A stretch of 64,000 nt of DNA from Gari tellinella. Lineage: Eukaryota > Mollusca > Bivalvia > Cardiida > Psammobiidae. How positions within the stretch are numbered: position 1 is the first letter of the stretch; every line of letters begins with the position of its first letter. The stretch is from the NCBI GenBank assembly GCA_922989275.2, contig OV277871.1, positions 60,967,848-61,031,847 of the forward strand, written 5' to 3'. Below the pieces are notes generated by a model, which worked only from the letters and a program-made list of their open reading frames with translations, was not told the DNA's origin and did not search any database. This document shows positions 10,330-22,037 of the stretch, in pieces. A program made the translations under genes and the position numbers.

Positions 10330-12850
10330 TTTTTAGCTCACCTGAGCCAAAGGCTCAAGGTGAGCTATTGGGATGGCCCTGCGTCCGTCGTGCGTCGTCG
10401 TTAACAATTGCTTCAAATGACATCTCCTCCTATACCGCTTAACAGATTTCAACCAAACTTTACAGAAATGTTCCTTGGGTCAAGCTCTTTCAAATTTGTT
10501 CAAAGAATTAAAAACAATGCAGAACTTTGGTTGCCATGGCAACCAAAGTGAAAAGATAATTAAATCTTACAAAATCTTCTTGTCAAAAACTGCAAAGGCC
10601 AGAGTTTAGATATTTGGCACATAGCTTCACCTACAAATCCTCTATCAAGTTTGTTCAAATTATGCCCCTGGGGTCAAAATTGGCCCCGCCCTGGGGGTCA
10701 CTGTTTTACATAGTTATATAGCGAAATTTTCAAACGTCTTCCCCTCTGAAACTAATATGCCCAGAGCTTTAATATTTGGCATGGTGACACTTCTAGATGT
10801 CCATTACCTATTTTCTTCAAATGGTTCTGGTCGGTTGCATATCTAGGTCACAGAAGCTAAAAATAGAATTTTTTCCAATGAAAACTTAAAAAATCTTCTT
10901 GTCTGAAACTACAAGGGCCAGAGCTTAAATATTTGGCACATAGCATTGCCTACAGGTCCTCTACCAAGTTTGTTCAAATTATGCCCCTGGGGTCAAAATT
11001 GACCCCGCCCCGGGGGTCACAGTTTTACATAGTGAAAATTTCAAACGTCTGTTTCTCGGACACTAATATGGCCGTAGCTTTGAAATTTAGTATGGTGACA
11101 CTTCTGAATATCATTTACCTATTTTGTTCAAATGGTTCCGGTCTGTTGCATATCTAGGTCACAGGAGCTAAAAATAGATTTTTTCTATAAAAATTAAAAA
11201 ATCTTCTTGTCAAAAACTACAAGGGCCAGAGCTTAGATATTTGGCACATAGCATCACCTACAGGTCCTTTATCAAGTTTCTTCAAATTATGCCCCTCGGG
11301 TCAAAATTGGCCCCACCCCGGGGGTCACTGTTTTTAGCTCACCTGAGCCAAAGGCTCAACGTGAGCTATTCGGATGGCCCTGTGTCCGTCGTCGTCCGTC
11401 GTTAGTCGTTAGTCGTGCGTCGTCATTAACAATTGCTTCAAATGACATCTCCTCCTATACCGCTTGACAGAATTCAACCAAACTTTACAGAAATGGGTCA
11501 AGCTCTTTCAAATTTGTTCAAAGAATTAAAAACAATGCAGAACTCTGGTTGCCATGGCAACCAAAGTGAAAAAATAAGGAAATCTTAAAAAATCTTCTTG
11601 TCAAAAACTGGAAGGGCCAGAGCTTACATATTTGGCACATAGCATCATCTACAGGTCCTCTATCAAGTTTGTTCAAATTATACCCCTGGGGTCAAAATTG
11701 GCTTCGCCCCGGGGTCACAGATTTACATAGAGTTATATAGTGAAATTTTCAAACGTCTTCTTCTCTGAAACTAATGTGGCCAGAGCATTGATATTTGGCA
11801 TGGTGACACTTCTGGATGTCCTATACGAAAATTGTTCAAATGGTTCTGGTCAGTTGCATAACTAGGTCACAGGAGCTAAAAATAGATTTTTTTCATTGAA
11901 AACTTAAAAAATCTTATTGTCTGAAACTACAAGGGCCAGAGCTTAGATATTTCGCACATAGCATCGCCTACAGGTCCTCTATCTAGTTTGTTCAAATTAT
12001 GCCCCTGGGGTCAAAATTGGCCCGCCCCAGGGTCACAGTTTTACATAGAGTTATATAGTGAAATTTTCAAACATCTTCTCCTCTGGAACTAATATAGCCA
12101 GAGCTTTGATATTTGGTATGGTGACACTTCTAGATGTCCTTTACCAAAATTGTTCAAATGGTTCTGGTTGGTTGCATAACTAGGTCACAGGAGCTAAAAA
12201 TAGATTTTTTTCAATGAAAACTTAAAAAAAATTCTTTTCTGAAACTACAAGGGCCAGAGCTTATATAGAGAAAATTTCAAACGTCTTCTTCTCTGACACT
12301 AATATGGCCAGAGCTTTTATATTCGGTATGGTGACCCTTTTAAATATACTTTACATAATTTGTTCAAATTGTTCGGATCTGTTGCATATCTAGGTCAGTC
12401 CTGACCTAAATTATTATCGCCATTTTTTCAGCTATTTTCTCAGGTGAGCGAAATATGCCCCATGGGGCTCTTGTTCATAGAGTTATATAGTGAAATTTTC
12501 AAACGTCTTCTCCTCTGAAACTGATATGGCCATAGCTTTGATATTGGGCATGGTGACACTTTTAGATGTCCTTTACCTATTTTGTTTAAATGGTTCCTTT
12601 CTGTTGCATATGTAGGTCACAGGAGCTAAAAATAGATTGTTTCAATGGAAACTTTAAAAAATCTTTTTGTCTAAAACCCTAGTACCCTGATCTTAGATAT
12701 TTGGCACGTAGCATCATCTACAGGTCCTCTTTCAATATTGTTTAAATTATGCCAATCAGGTAAAAAATGACCCTATCCTGGACATAAATCTTTTTTTCCA
12801 TTTTGTCAGTTATTCTCAGGTGAGCGAAATATGCCCCATGGGGCTCTTGT
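10330..12850 (+). mobile_element. HINE-B1, outer copy
   Basis: The 5' hairpin is GCTCACCTGAGCC-AAA-GGCTCAAGGTGAGC, followed by CGTCCGTCGTGCGTCGTCG. The interior has about 330-bp compound units (GGCCAGAGCTTAGATATTTG ... GGAGCTAAAAATAGATTTTT). It is interrupted at 11331-12475 by another B1. It ends CTCAGGTGAGCGAAATATGC with the perfect palindrome GCCCCATGGGGC and CTCTTGT. Confidence 0.8.
11331..12475 (+). mobile_element. HINE-B1, inner copy
   Basis: It starts TTTTTAGCTCACCTGAGCCA and ends GCCCCATGGGGC plus CTCTTGTT. The host reads GGGGTCACTGTTTT before it and CATAGAGTTATATAGTGAAA after it; elsewhere these are continuous (GTTTTACATAGAG), so the insertion is clean. Confidence 0.8.
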
Positions 12851-13034
12851 ATATCTTGATATCTTGAGTATCGAAACTCTATAATTATAATAACTCTGAA
12901 ATACAGATGTGTTTGACTTAAGCAAGATTAACTTATTGAAATCAAACTCATGAAATACTGCCTGGTAAGATTGATTTAAGCGAGTGTGAATTATCGAGTT
13001 TGACTTGTACATTAATATATCTAACCATTCATTC
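12851..13034. mobile_element. Decayed T4-like foldback
   Basis: ATATCTTGAGTATCGAAACT on the left and TTTAAGCGAGTG ... TATCGAGTTTGACTTGTACA on the right resemble the arms of the T4 element at 56751-56950, with many changes. Confidence 0.4.
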
Positions 13035-13186
13035 ATGATGACAACACATTACCTAACTTGCTTGCTTCATGATAAAATGACAATCATCTGTATCAAGTAT
13101 AGCTGTGGATGGTTTGTTTATGTTTCCTCATAACTTGATTCATCATTCAACATTGAAATGCTTCAGTTCAATCATAGTAAAGACAG

Positions 13187-13376
13187 AGCTCTAGATAAGG
13201 GGAGTATTACAAAAAATAAAATCTTTATTTCTACACTAAACCCTATGGTGTCAACACTCATTAGAACTGTCTCTTTAAGACGATTCTATTGAGTAGTCAC
13301 ACAATAGGATTTGGTGCTGAAATGAGTCTACAATGTTGGGATTTGTTTTGTTTACTCCGTCTTATCTGGAGCGACT
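13187..13376. mobile_element. T3 foldback MITE
   Basis: It runs from GAGCTCTAGATAAGGGGAGT through ACCCTATGGTGTCAACACTC and the AAGACGATTCTATTGAGTAG arm to TACTCCGTCTTATCTGGAGC. It is the same family as 10135. Confidence 0.65.
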
Positions 13377-13454
13377 ATACCACCATCATCGTAAAGCACA
13401 CTGGCATGTGTCTGCAGTACTCCCAGCGAGTGTGGCCAAATTGACAAAATGATA

Positions 13455-14130
13455 TTTCATAGTGAAGGTGTTATTCTTTCCTATTTTAAACATAATTAAA
13501 TGCAAACACAATAAAATGAAATAAGGAAAATGACATAGTCATGAAAAGGTAGACTGTTCATTTTAATCTGAGTGGCAAACAGTTTGGAGCCTGATCAGAC
13601 GCCAGGTTTAAAACTGTTTGCAATTGACATGAGAGATTTAGCAAAGGAATAATGTCTTCTCTCCTCTACCATGTTTGACTAATCCAGATATATGTAATTC
13701 TTTTCTCTCTTCCAATTGGGCTAAAGGATAAAATGTAATGCAGCAAAATGTATAGAAAAATGTTGATGATTTCTTTTGATCTTTGCATCAAAACAGCATG
13801 GATCCTGATCAGATGCCAAGTTAATTAGCATCTGATCTGGCTCTAAACTGGTTTCAATGCCATTGCAGACATCTCTACAAACGGGTTTGTTGGGGAAAAT
13901 AGCATTTTATACGATCCCGTTGAACAGTGGAGAAGATGCTACTCGTTCCGATTAAAATGAAATGAAACACAAACGCAATGCAATAAAATGCAAAAAATAA
14001 CAATTTCTTGAAAGTTTTAACAAGTAATTTTAATCTGAGCGGGAAACAGTTTGAAGCCTGATTAGACGCTGGGTTACTCGACGTCTGATCTGTCTCAAAA
14101 TTGTTTGCAATGGAAATACTTGTTTTAGCT
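13455..14130. mobile_element. Cluster of T2 palindromic MITEs
   Basis: Three T2 cores lie here: about 13570-13625 (CAGTTTGGAGCCTGATCAGA), 13790-13865 (CAGCATGGATCCTGATCAGA with GATCTGGCTCTAAACTGG) and 14038-14112 (CAGTTTGAAGCCTGATTAGA with GTCTGATCTGTCTCAAAATT). Flanking arms such as AACAGTGGAGAAGATG at 13926 and the AAATGCAAACACAATAAAAT tracts match the complete T2 element at 55074-55318. I see no gene. Confidence 0.6.
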
Positions 14131-14165
14131 CAAAAGCTTTTATTGTGATGAAATAATTCAGAAAA

Positions 14166-14228
14166 ATTCAGAATACATTGTCAAGGATGCCACAGGGGTC
14201 ATAAGAGTTTATTGAACGCAGTCTTGTT
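14166..14228 (+). mobile_element. HINE-K 3' end relic near exon B
   Basis: AATTCAGAATACATTGTCAA, GGATGCCACAGGGGTCATAA and TTTATTGAACGCAG, CTTGTT match the end of the K element at 500-567. No 5' part was found. It ends 88 bp before exon B. Confidence 0.65.
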
Positions 14229-14316
14229 ACTATGTCTATTTTACAAGCTTGCTATATTTTTTTCACCATCTGTGAAAATGTGATATGTTTTATTGTAACA
14301 ATGCCTCTCACTTCAG

Positions 14317-14400
14317 ATCATGATAGTCACTGGTCACACCCACCGCCCAGAGATAGGGGCTATAGAGGCGATCAAGATTATCGCACTGACTATAATAGAA
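14317..14400 (+). CDS. Fmr1: FMR1/FXR exon B
   Basis: The acceptor is CCTCTCACTTCAG before 14317 and the donor is ATAGAA|GTATGT after 14400. The exon is 84 bp, phase 1 at both ends. The split codon G+AT gives D, then HDSHWSHPPPRDRGYRGDQD and YRTDYNR. This charged, Gly/Arg/Tyr-rich segment sits where vertebrate FMR1 has a DDHSRTDNRPRN-like stretch after the RGG box, and the reading frame joins exon A and exon C without a break. Skipping it would keep the frame. The adjacent open frame continuing past 14400 lacks family character. Confidence 0.8.
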
Positions 14401-14717
14401 GTATGTCAACTCCGCTTTTCAGTGTGGTTATAATTATAGTATGGACAAATAGACATGTACCAGTACTAAGTAGACCAGTTTATTTTGCGTTTCAGGACTG
14501 TTTTAGAAATTAATGCAGAAAATCGAACTGCAGATCGTGATCAGAGTGGTTGTTATAGAGTCCTCTAATCAGGATCTACACCGTTTGCAAAATATACTGA
14601 TTTTCACCTTAGAATTAATGTCTATGATTTCATTTTGGCCTGAATCAAATGTTCATGATATTAAAATGTGCATAACCCAAATACATAGAAATTTCAGTAA
14701 ACTATTAGAGCTCAGAG

Positions 14718-14941
14718 GCCATTTTACGAAACGTTGTTCGACAAAAACTGTCATATGTCAAAACTTTAAAATACATCTTATTTCTGATTTCTCCATCTAA
14801 TCCTGTCTTGTATTGTCTTTTCAAGACGATTCCTAAGAGATATCTCAAGACAGGATTAGATGGAAAAATAAATAATAATTGAGAATTTTAGAATCTGACT
14901 TATGACAATATTTGTTGTAGGAAGTTTCGTAAAATGGGCAC
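14718..14941. mobile_element. Foldback MITE with CATTTTACGAAAC ends
   Basis: GGCCATTTTACGAAACGTTG at the left pairs with GAAGTTTCGTAAAATGGGC at the right. A central stem of 19 bp (TCCATCTAATCCTGTCTTG, about 14792-14812, with its exact complement at about 14846-14865) encloses a loop of about 35 bp. It lies in the intron between exons B and C. Confidence 0.65.
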
Positions 14942-16300
14942 CTGATCGAGCTACAGTTTAGCTGCTTTGTGGGGTATTTACCCAATTAAATTTATGAAAA
15001 AAGCAATTGTTATACAAACTAAAGGGTAACAAAAAAGCAAAGAAATTTCTGAATGTCTAATTAGATTATGAACAATACCCAATTAATTCTTGGGACAAAT
15101 ACCTTATTCTATAAATCATTCGGGGTAAATACCCTATCACGTGAAATTAACACCATATCTGTAGCTCTGACGGGCTGTTACAAAATTTTGAAAATTTTCA
15201 TCTTTTGAAGTAATTTGTCCATACTGTATTGTTTTCCTCTTGTGATTAAAACTAGAAGGTAACATTAATATTATACCACTCGATGGCATTCTTGGAGGTA
15301 AACTAGAATCTCTAATGTTCATCCATCCTACCATCTACTAACTCCATGTTATTTCTCAGAGCGTCTGTGATTAATATTACTATCAACAGAATTGGCATGA
15401 AACAATCATTATAACATTGATAACTAATAGAAACTAGCATGCAATGATATACATACACATGATGTATCCTCACATTAAATAATTACTAAAAATGCATGTA
15501 ATAACCATGAAAAGCTTATTGACCCTTCCTGCATAGCTTGTTTTCAAGTTTTAAAGACGGCTGGCTGCTTAAGGCAGAACAAGTGTAAAGCAAAACTCTT
15601 GTATAGAAATATTTCTACTCTTAATTTAAGAAGCCATCAAGACAGGAAAAAGTACATCAGACAGACCCAGTAAGAAAATAGTGCAGACCATCTGGTAGCT
15701 CTTTCAGGAGCTGTCTCATCTTGGTCTACACTCTTTTCCAAATGTACCTAAACAACGCTTGTAACAGGAGAAACATTTTGTATTTGGATCTGGCGAAAAA
15801 ATTTCCTTTTACATATTATGCTCATTTTATTATAGATTTCTTCCTCAGAGATATACAACTTGCTCTCTCCCTACAAGGGCCCTCCCAACAGGGACACCCT
15901 TCTTACAACAACCCTTCCTGCAGTTTCCGAAAAAAATACATTTAAGTCTAATGCATTTACTGCATCAATATCGTCTGCTTAAATTTGTCGTGTGCTATAT
16001 TTTCTCAAAGTTACATATAAGAGGGAAATATAATGACGAGTGACAATCAGCTTGAATCCAGATCAGACGGGCGTCTGATCTGGATTCAAGCTGTTTGCAA
16101 ATGTAAGCTAATTTTCCTCCCTACCATGGCTCCCTCTGAACAATGCACACAATCTTTGTCTCCTGTTGGGTGTCATTGTAGAGAGGGAGCACTGTACAGT
16201 AAAATCTGCCACTCAATATAGAAACATGATGATCACTTAACCCATTCACCCCTGGAACCTAAATGGAAAATTCCAATTTACATTTTAAATTAGTCCATTT
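14942..16300. other. Intron sequence with decayed MITEs
   Basis: About 14942-15540 holds nothing I recognise. About 15541-15640 resembles a worn T1 half (TTTTAAAGACGGCTGGCTGC). About 15855-16200 is a T5 element: left arm CTTGCTCTCTCCCTACAAGG, a perfect central palindrome at 16047-16100 (CTTGAATCCAGATCAGACGG and its complement), and right arm TGTAGAGAGGGAGCACTGTA. The open frames here are products of palindromes. Confidence 0.5.
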
Positions 16301-19129
16301 TTAGCTCAACTTTTTCGAAAAGTCGAGCTATTGTCGTCACCCTGTCGTCTGCGTCGGTTAAGTTTTTTGCTTAAGGTTTTTGTAAGAGTTGATTTCTCAA
16401 AAACTATCAAAGGTATCCATTTGAAACTTGGAATAGTTGTTCAGTATCAAAAGGGCAACTCATAACAACAAGGCAGGTAACCCTGGGATTTGTCATTTCA
16501 GAGCTAAATAACTATGAAAGATATTAACTTGAAACTTTGAACAGTTATTGCCCTTGTTTTATTTACTTAAAAGTTATAAATTAATAGAGGTTGGCGGTTT
16601 AACCGGTGCACCGGTAAACCACGGTACGAAACGGCCGTGGTACGAACCATGGTTTTTAGCTCACCTGGCACATAGTGCCAAGGTGAGCTATTTTGATTGT
16701 CCTGTGTCCGTCGTTCGTTCGTCGTCAACAATTTCTTTGAACAACATCTCCTCTGAAACCACTGGATGGATTTTTACCAAACTTGGCAGCAATGATCCTT
16801 ATATGGTCCTCTTTCAAAGTTGTTCAAACATTTCCGGTCCGTTACATATCTAGGTCACAGGAGCTAAAAATAGATTATTTCAATGAAAACTTAAAAAATC
16901 TTCTTGTCTGAAACCACAGTACCCTGAGCTTAGATATTTGGCACAAAGCATTGTCTTCAGGTCCTCTATCAAGATTGTTCAAATTATGTTTCTGGGGTCA
17001 AAATTTTACATAGAGTTATATAGTGAAATCTTCAAACATCTGTTTCTCTGAAACTAATAAACTTTTTCTCTGAAAATGATATGGCCAGAGCTTTGATATT
17101 TGGTATGGTGCCACTTCTGGAAGCCCTGAACCAATATTGTAAATATTGTTCCGGTCCGCTGCATATATAGGTCACAGGAGCTAAAAATAGATTTTTTTCC
17201 AATTAAAACTTAAAAAATCTTCTTGTCCGAAACCACAGTACCCTGAGCTTAGATATTTGGCACAAAGCATTGTCTTCAGGTCTTCTATCAAGATTGTTCA
17301 AATTATGTCCCTAAGGTAAAAAATGCCCCTGCCCCGGGGGTCGTAATTTTAAATAGAGTTATATAGTGAAATCTTCAAACATCTTTTTCTCTGAAACTAA
17401 TATGGCTAGAGCTTTAATATTTGGCACAAAGCATTGTCTTCAGGTCCTCTATCAAGATTGTTCAAATTATGTCCCTGGGGTCAAAAATGACCCCGCCCCG
17501 GGGGTCATAATTTTACAAAGAGTTATATAGTGAAATCTTCAAACATGTATTTATCTGGAACTATTATGACCAGAGCTTTGATATTTGGCATGGTGACATT
17601 TCTTGAAGCCCTTAACCAATATTGATTATATGGTTCCGGTCCGTTGCATATCTAGGTCACAGGAGCTAAAAATAGATTTCTTCAATGAAAACTCAAAAAA
17701 AATCTTCTTGTCTGGAACCACAGTACCCTGAGCTTAGATATTTGGCACAAAGCATCATCTTTAGGTCCTCTTTCAATATTGTTCAAATTATGTCCCTGGG
17801 GTCAAAACTGCCAAGGCCCTAGGGGTTGCAGTTTTACATAGTGTTATATAGTGAAATCTTCTTCTCTGAAACTATTATGGCCAGAGCTTTGATATTTAGC
17901 ATAGTGACACTTTTTAGCTCACCTGAGCCAAAGGCTCAAGGTGAGCTGTTGTGATCGTCCGTCTGTCCGTCCGTTCAAATTTACTTCAAGCGACATCTCC
18001 TCTGAAACCGCGAGTTTGAGGGAAAAACTAACATGCTCACGGTGTTCCTTGGATGCTTATCTACAGAAATTGTTAAAATAAAACTCAAATGTGGACTACT
18101 AATTGAAATTTATTAAAAAAAAGTGAAAAACTTTAAACAAGTTTTTTTGTAAAAAACCACTGTTCCCACACCTTAGATATTGCATGAATAGTATCTTCTA
18201 CTAAATCACTTTCAAAATTGTAAAAAATCAAAACCCTAGGGTCAAATTTGACTCAACCCTCGTCATATCAGTGCAATTTGATGCAGGTCTGACAGTAAAA
18301 ACTCTCTAATGATCCGTTTTTACACAGACCCATTGTATCTTCCAGGCTAAGAAGCTACCCTTATACTAAATGCAACATTTTTGCAAACAGTTTGGATCCA
18401 GGTCAGATGCCACAGAATGCTGCATCTAATCTGGATCTAAACTATTTGCCACTTATTTACATATTTTCTTATATTTAGAAAATATAAGTTATTATTTTTT
18501 ACATATTTCACATACAAACATTTGGAGCAGACAACAGTTCAGCATGATAATAGGAATTTCTCTGAGGGACCGTCTGTTATTGCATAATTGACCCATAGCT
18601 AGCTCTGAACTCAGGTCACTGAGATATGATGTCTGCTATTTTATGCTCAAGTACAACTTAGTTCTAGGCATATTGCTTTTGGTCTGTCTGTTTGTTTGTT
18701 TGTATTTTGTTTGTTTGTTTATCTTTCTGTCTATCAGTCCAAGATTAATTCTTGGCCATAAACAGTATGGATCCAGGTCAGATGCCACATAATGCTGCAT
18801 CTAATCTGGATCCAAACTATTTACATAGAGTTATATAGTGAAATTTTCAAACGTCTTCTCCTCTGAAACTAATATGGCCAGAGCTTTGATATCTGGCATG
18901 GTGACACTTTTAGATGTCCTATACCAATAAGGTTCAAATGGTTCTGGTCGATTGCATATCATCTACAGGTCCTCTATCAAGTTTGTACACAACTTTAATC
19001 TTAGCCATAACTTTGTTAAAGTTAGAAACTTTATAACTTAGGTCATGTTCTACAAAGGTCAATGTCATTTTTGAGTTATTTCCCAGTGTCATATTTTCTT
19101 GTCTTTGAGATAACTCCAGTTCTACTGAT

Positions 19130-19290
19130 GTTAACCCATTACCCCATACATATGCCTTTTTACGCCTTTAATTTATTCCTCCTCTAAAGAAAATAATTCC
19201 ACTTTATACAGTGATAAAAATGTAAGATATAAGAAATGGTATCTATATCTTAGTAGATGATAACTTAAAGCAGGTTGAAAGTAAAGCAGA
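19130..19290 (+). mobile_element. T1 MITE, truncated on the right
   Basis: TAACCCATTACCCCATACAT leads through AATAATTCCACTTTATACAG to the first arm of the core, GGTTGAAAGTAAAGCAGAAT, and stops before the second arm. Confidence 0.65.
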
Positions 19291-19441
19291 ATGGGCAATA
19301 AATAATCATATGGAAATATATGTAGTTTGATAAGAAGAAGTGTCATGGATAAGGGCCATAACTCTGCCAACAATATTTTTTTAAGTTATTCCAATTTGTC
19401 ATGGTTTTTTTGTCTGGAAGATAATTCCATTTACAGCTATA

Positions 19442-20310
19442 TATACTCAACAAAAAAAGTTTGATATCACTTATATCCTCCCTGTAGCACTGTTTCACGC
19501 AACCTAAGGGTCAAAGTCATTTTTCACAAAATAAGTGTTTACATTAGTGTTATTTAAAACACATGAATAAGCTTTATAGATCATTGAAAAGTACATAAAA
19601 ATAAGGTCAAAGGTCAAAGTTGCTCACTGGACATGTCTCCCATTTAACATGGATATGATATTCTAAGACAGAGGGTCCGCAGAGTGCCGACAAAAAGAAC
19701 CCTCAAGGCTCATGCGACGGCTCTGCAGGAGAAATGGAGGCTGCTCCCTTAGCATGATTTCGCCATAACTTCTTCAATTGTTCATCTACAATCTTAATTT
19801 TTGGTATGCATGTTCATCGTGATATGTCCTATCCAGGCATATCAAAACATTAAACCAAATGATATTGACCTTGACCTTACACCTAATCTTACTGTAGATT
19901 TTCACTGATCTTCAAAACAACAGACGAGCGATGAAACGTGCATGCATGCTCTTGTTTGAATATTCTCATCTTCCATGCGCGACAAATGATGCTATTGGGA
20001 GAATAGACATACGTTAATGTCATTACACATTCAAAAGAACTGAATTTCACTTTATAAAAACTCACAACTCATTCATGTGTTTTGCATAACAAGAGGGATT
20101 ACTCTGTAGACACTGATTTTGTGAAAAACGACCTTGACCCTTAGGTTACTTGAAGCAGTGCTACAGCAAGGATTTAAGGATATCAAACTACAGGAAACAT
20201 TTTTTTCAAGCAATGAAATGTATCTAATCAAATAAATAAAAACATTGATAATGGTTAGTTTCTGTGTACTTTTTTACGATGATTTTCTGAAACTTTTTTT
20301 GTTGAGTATA
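19442..20310. mobile_element. TA-flanked DNA transposon remnant with TATACTCAAC ends
   Basis: TATACTCAACAAAAAAAGTT at 19442 and its inverse, AAACTTTTTTTGTTGAGTATA, ending at 20310, flank 869 bp. TA stands on both sides. The interrupted host continues ATTAAAATGTTGTCTTGCC as in the uninterrupted copy at 50190. TA target and 5'-TAC-like ends suggest Tc1/mariner, by inference. No transposase frame is visible. A HINE-like 3' end (GACGAGCGATGAAACGTGCA, then TGCTCTTGTT) lies inside at 19922-19957. Confidence 0.6.
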
Positions 20311-20390
20311 TATTAAAATGTTGTCTTGCCTATTAAGCTAAGGCACAATGACCTCAGGTGAGCGAATTAAGGGCCATGGCCCTCTTGTTA

Positions 20391-20934
20391 TCATTATAAA
20401 CCTACTGTCAACTGAAATGATCATTTTAAATCGAATCTGAAGTGAGGTTTTTTGACCGAGCTTCGAAGCTTCAAAGCTTCGATTGAACAATAGAGGAGAT
20501 TACTTTTACAACGATAACATTCGATTCACACGAATGACGTTGCCTATGAGAAACGCTTGCTGATTGGTTATGTTGCACTACCTACAGTAAACAACCGTAC
20601 ATTTGACCAATCGTATTTGTCGTACAGTTGATACATTCATTGTTCGGAAAATAACAAACAATTGAATAACAGCCAAAGCAGACTTTTGATAGATTGACGT
20701 CCGGTTTCGTCATAAAACAAGGTTAAATAAAATTGACAACAATTTTTTGTTTATTTTGCATGCGTTCTTATTACGGTTTCATTTGTTTTCGTGCACGTGA
20801 TGAAGAAAGAAACCCCCCATGCCGATAATAAATGAAAGTGAAGTCCGGCATCTATAGATAGAAATAGATAGAATGACAAATCCATTCATTCACGGTGATG
20901 GGTGTTCAACGTAAATCATTGGGTTTGATGATTT
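20391..20934. other. hAT-like element core, no gene seen
   Basis: This block carries CTTCGAAGCTTCAAAGCTTC at about 20460 and several short inverted motifs but no coding potential. By position it belongs to the hAT-like element, between two HINE insertions. Confidence 0.45.
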
Positions 20935-22037
20935 ATAGCTCACCTGGCAAAGGTGAGCTTTTAGGATCGCTGGATGTCCGTCGTCCGTCGTCTGTCTGTC
21001 TGTCTGTCCGGGCTTACAGGAGCTACCTTATGGGGTCCGTTTCGGTCATTAACCTGGCCAGTTAGTGATTGTGGGGTTGAAAATCACGCATGTGGGGTTA
21101 GTTTTAGGGTTAGGGTTTATATAGCAAAAAAACCCACAACAACCTTCTCCTAAGAACGTCCGTCCATAATTGGTTGTGAACACTCTAGCGGCTACAAATT
21201 TCATCCGATCTTCCTGAAACTTGAAGACAATGTTTGTCTTGATGAAATCTAGGCCAAGTTCGAATGTGGGTCAAAAACTAGGTCACTAGGTCAAATCATA
21301 GAAAAACCTTGTGAACACTCTAGAGGCTACAAATCTCATTGGATCTTAATGAAACTTGGTCAGAATGTTTGCCTCATTAATGAAACTTGGTCAGAATGTT
21401 TGCCTCATTGATATCTAGGTCAAGTTCGAATGTGGGTCATGTCCGGTCAAAAACTAGGTCACTAGGTCAAATCATAGAAAAACCTTGTGAACACTCTAGA
21501 GGCTACAAATCTCATTGGATCTTGATGAAACTTTATCAGAATGTTTGTTTTATTAATATCTAGGTCAAGTTCGAATATGGGTCATGTCCGGTCAAAAACT
21601 AGGTCACTAGGTCAAATCATAGAAAAACCTTGTGAACACTCTTGAGGCTACAAATCTCATTGGATCTTGATGAAACTTAGTCAGAATGTTTGTCTCATTG
21701 ATATCTAGGTCAAGTTCTAATGTGGGTCATGTCCGGTCAAAAACTAGGTCACTAGGTCAAATCATAGAAAAACCTTGTTAACACTCTAGAGGCTTCAAAT
21801 CTCATTGGATCTTGGTGAAATTTGGTCAGAATGTTTGTCGCATTGATATCTAGGTCAAGTTTGAATATGGGTCATGTCCGGTCAAAACTAGGTCACTAGG
21901 TCAAATCATCGGAAAATCTTGTTTACACTCTGGAGGTTGATTGTAGGTATACATGTCCAGTCATAATCTAGGTCACTATAGGTCAAGTTTACCAATGTGT
22001 ACCAGGTGAGCGATTTAGGGCCATAGTGGCCCTTGTT
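20935..22037 (+). mobile_element. HINE-D
   Basis: It starts TAGCTCACCTGGCAAAGGTG, with the short hairpin GCTCACCT/AGGTGAGC, then TCCGTCGTCCGTCGTCTGTC. Tandem units of about 146 bp (starts near 21309, 21484, 21629 and 21774) read ACACTCTAGAGGCTACAAAT ... ACTAGGTCACTAGGTCAAAT. One unit carries a 32-bp internal duplication. The 3' end is ACCAGGTGAGCGATTTAGGG, the hairpin GGGCCATAGTGGCCC, and TTGTT. Confidence 0.78.

Larger units (their letters stand above)
16653..20390 (+). mobile_element. Composite HINE-B3/B1 block within the hAT-like element
   Basis: One start at 16653 (TTTTTAGCTCACCTGGCACA, hairpin arm TAGTGCCAAGGTGAGC) leads into B-type compound units. A second start at 17911 (TTTTTAGCTCACCTGAGCCA) interrupts it. 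B-type sequence reappears at 18828-18990. The block closes at CCTCAGGTGAGCGAATTAAG with GGGCCATGGCCC and CTTGTT at 20390. Only one 3' end is visible for two 5' ends, so one copy is truncated. T2 palindromes lie at 18386-18452 and 18762-18826 and part of a T1 MITE at 19130-19290. Confidence 0.65.

Noticed and set aside
14232..14316. N-terminal extension of exon B
   Set aside because: The open frame before 14317 is hydrophobic, unlike the family, and CCTCTCACTTCAG is a strong acceptor.
20086..20100. AACAAGAGGG as the start of a reverse-oriented HINE
   Set aside because: No hairpin complementary to a known terminus follows and no inverse 5' end is found; judged a chance match.
21080..21125. TTAGGG-like motifs as interstitial telomere repeat
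   Set aside because: Only two adjacent TTAGGG words in otherwise unique HINE-D sequence; too short to support.
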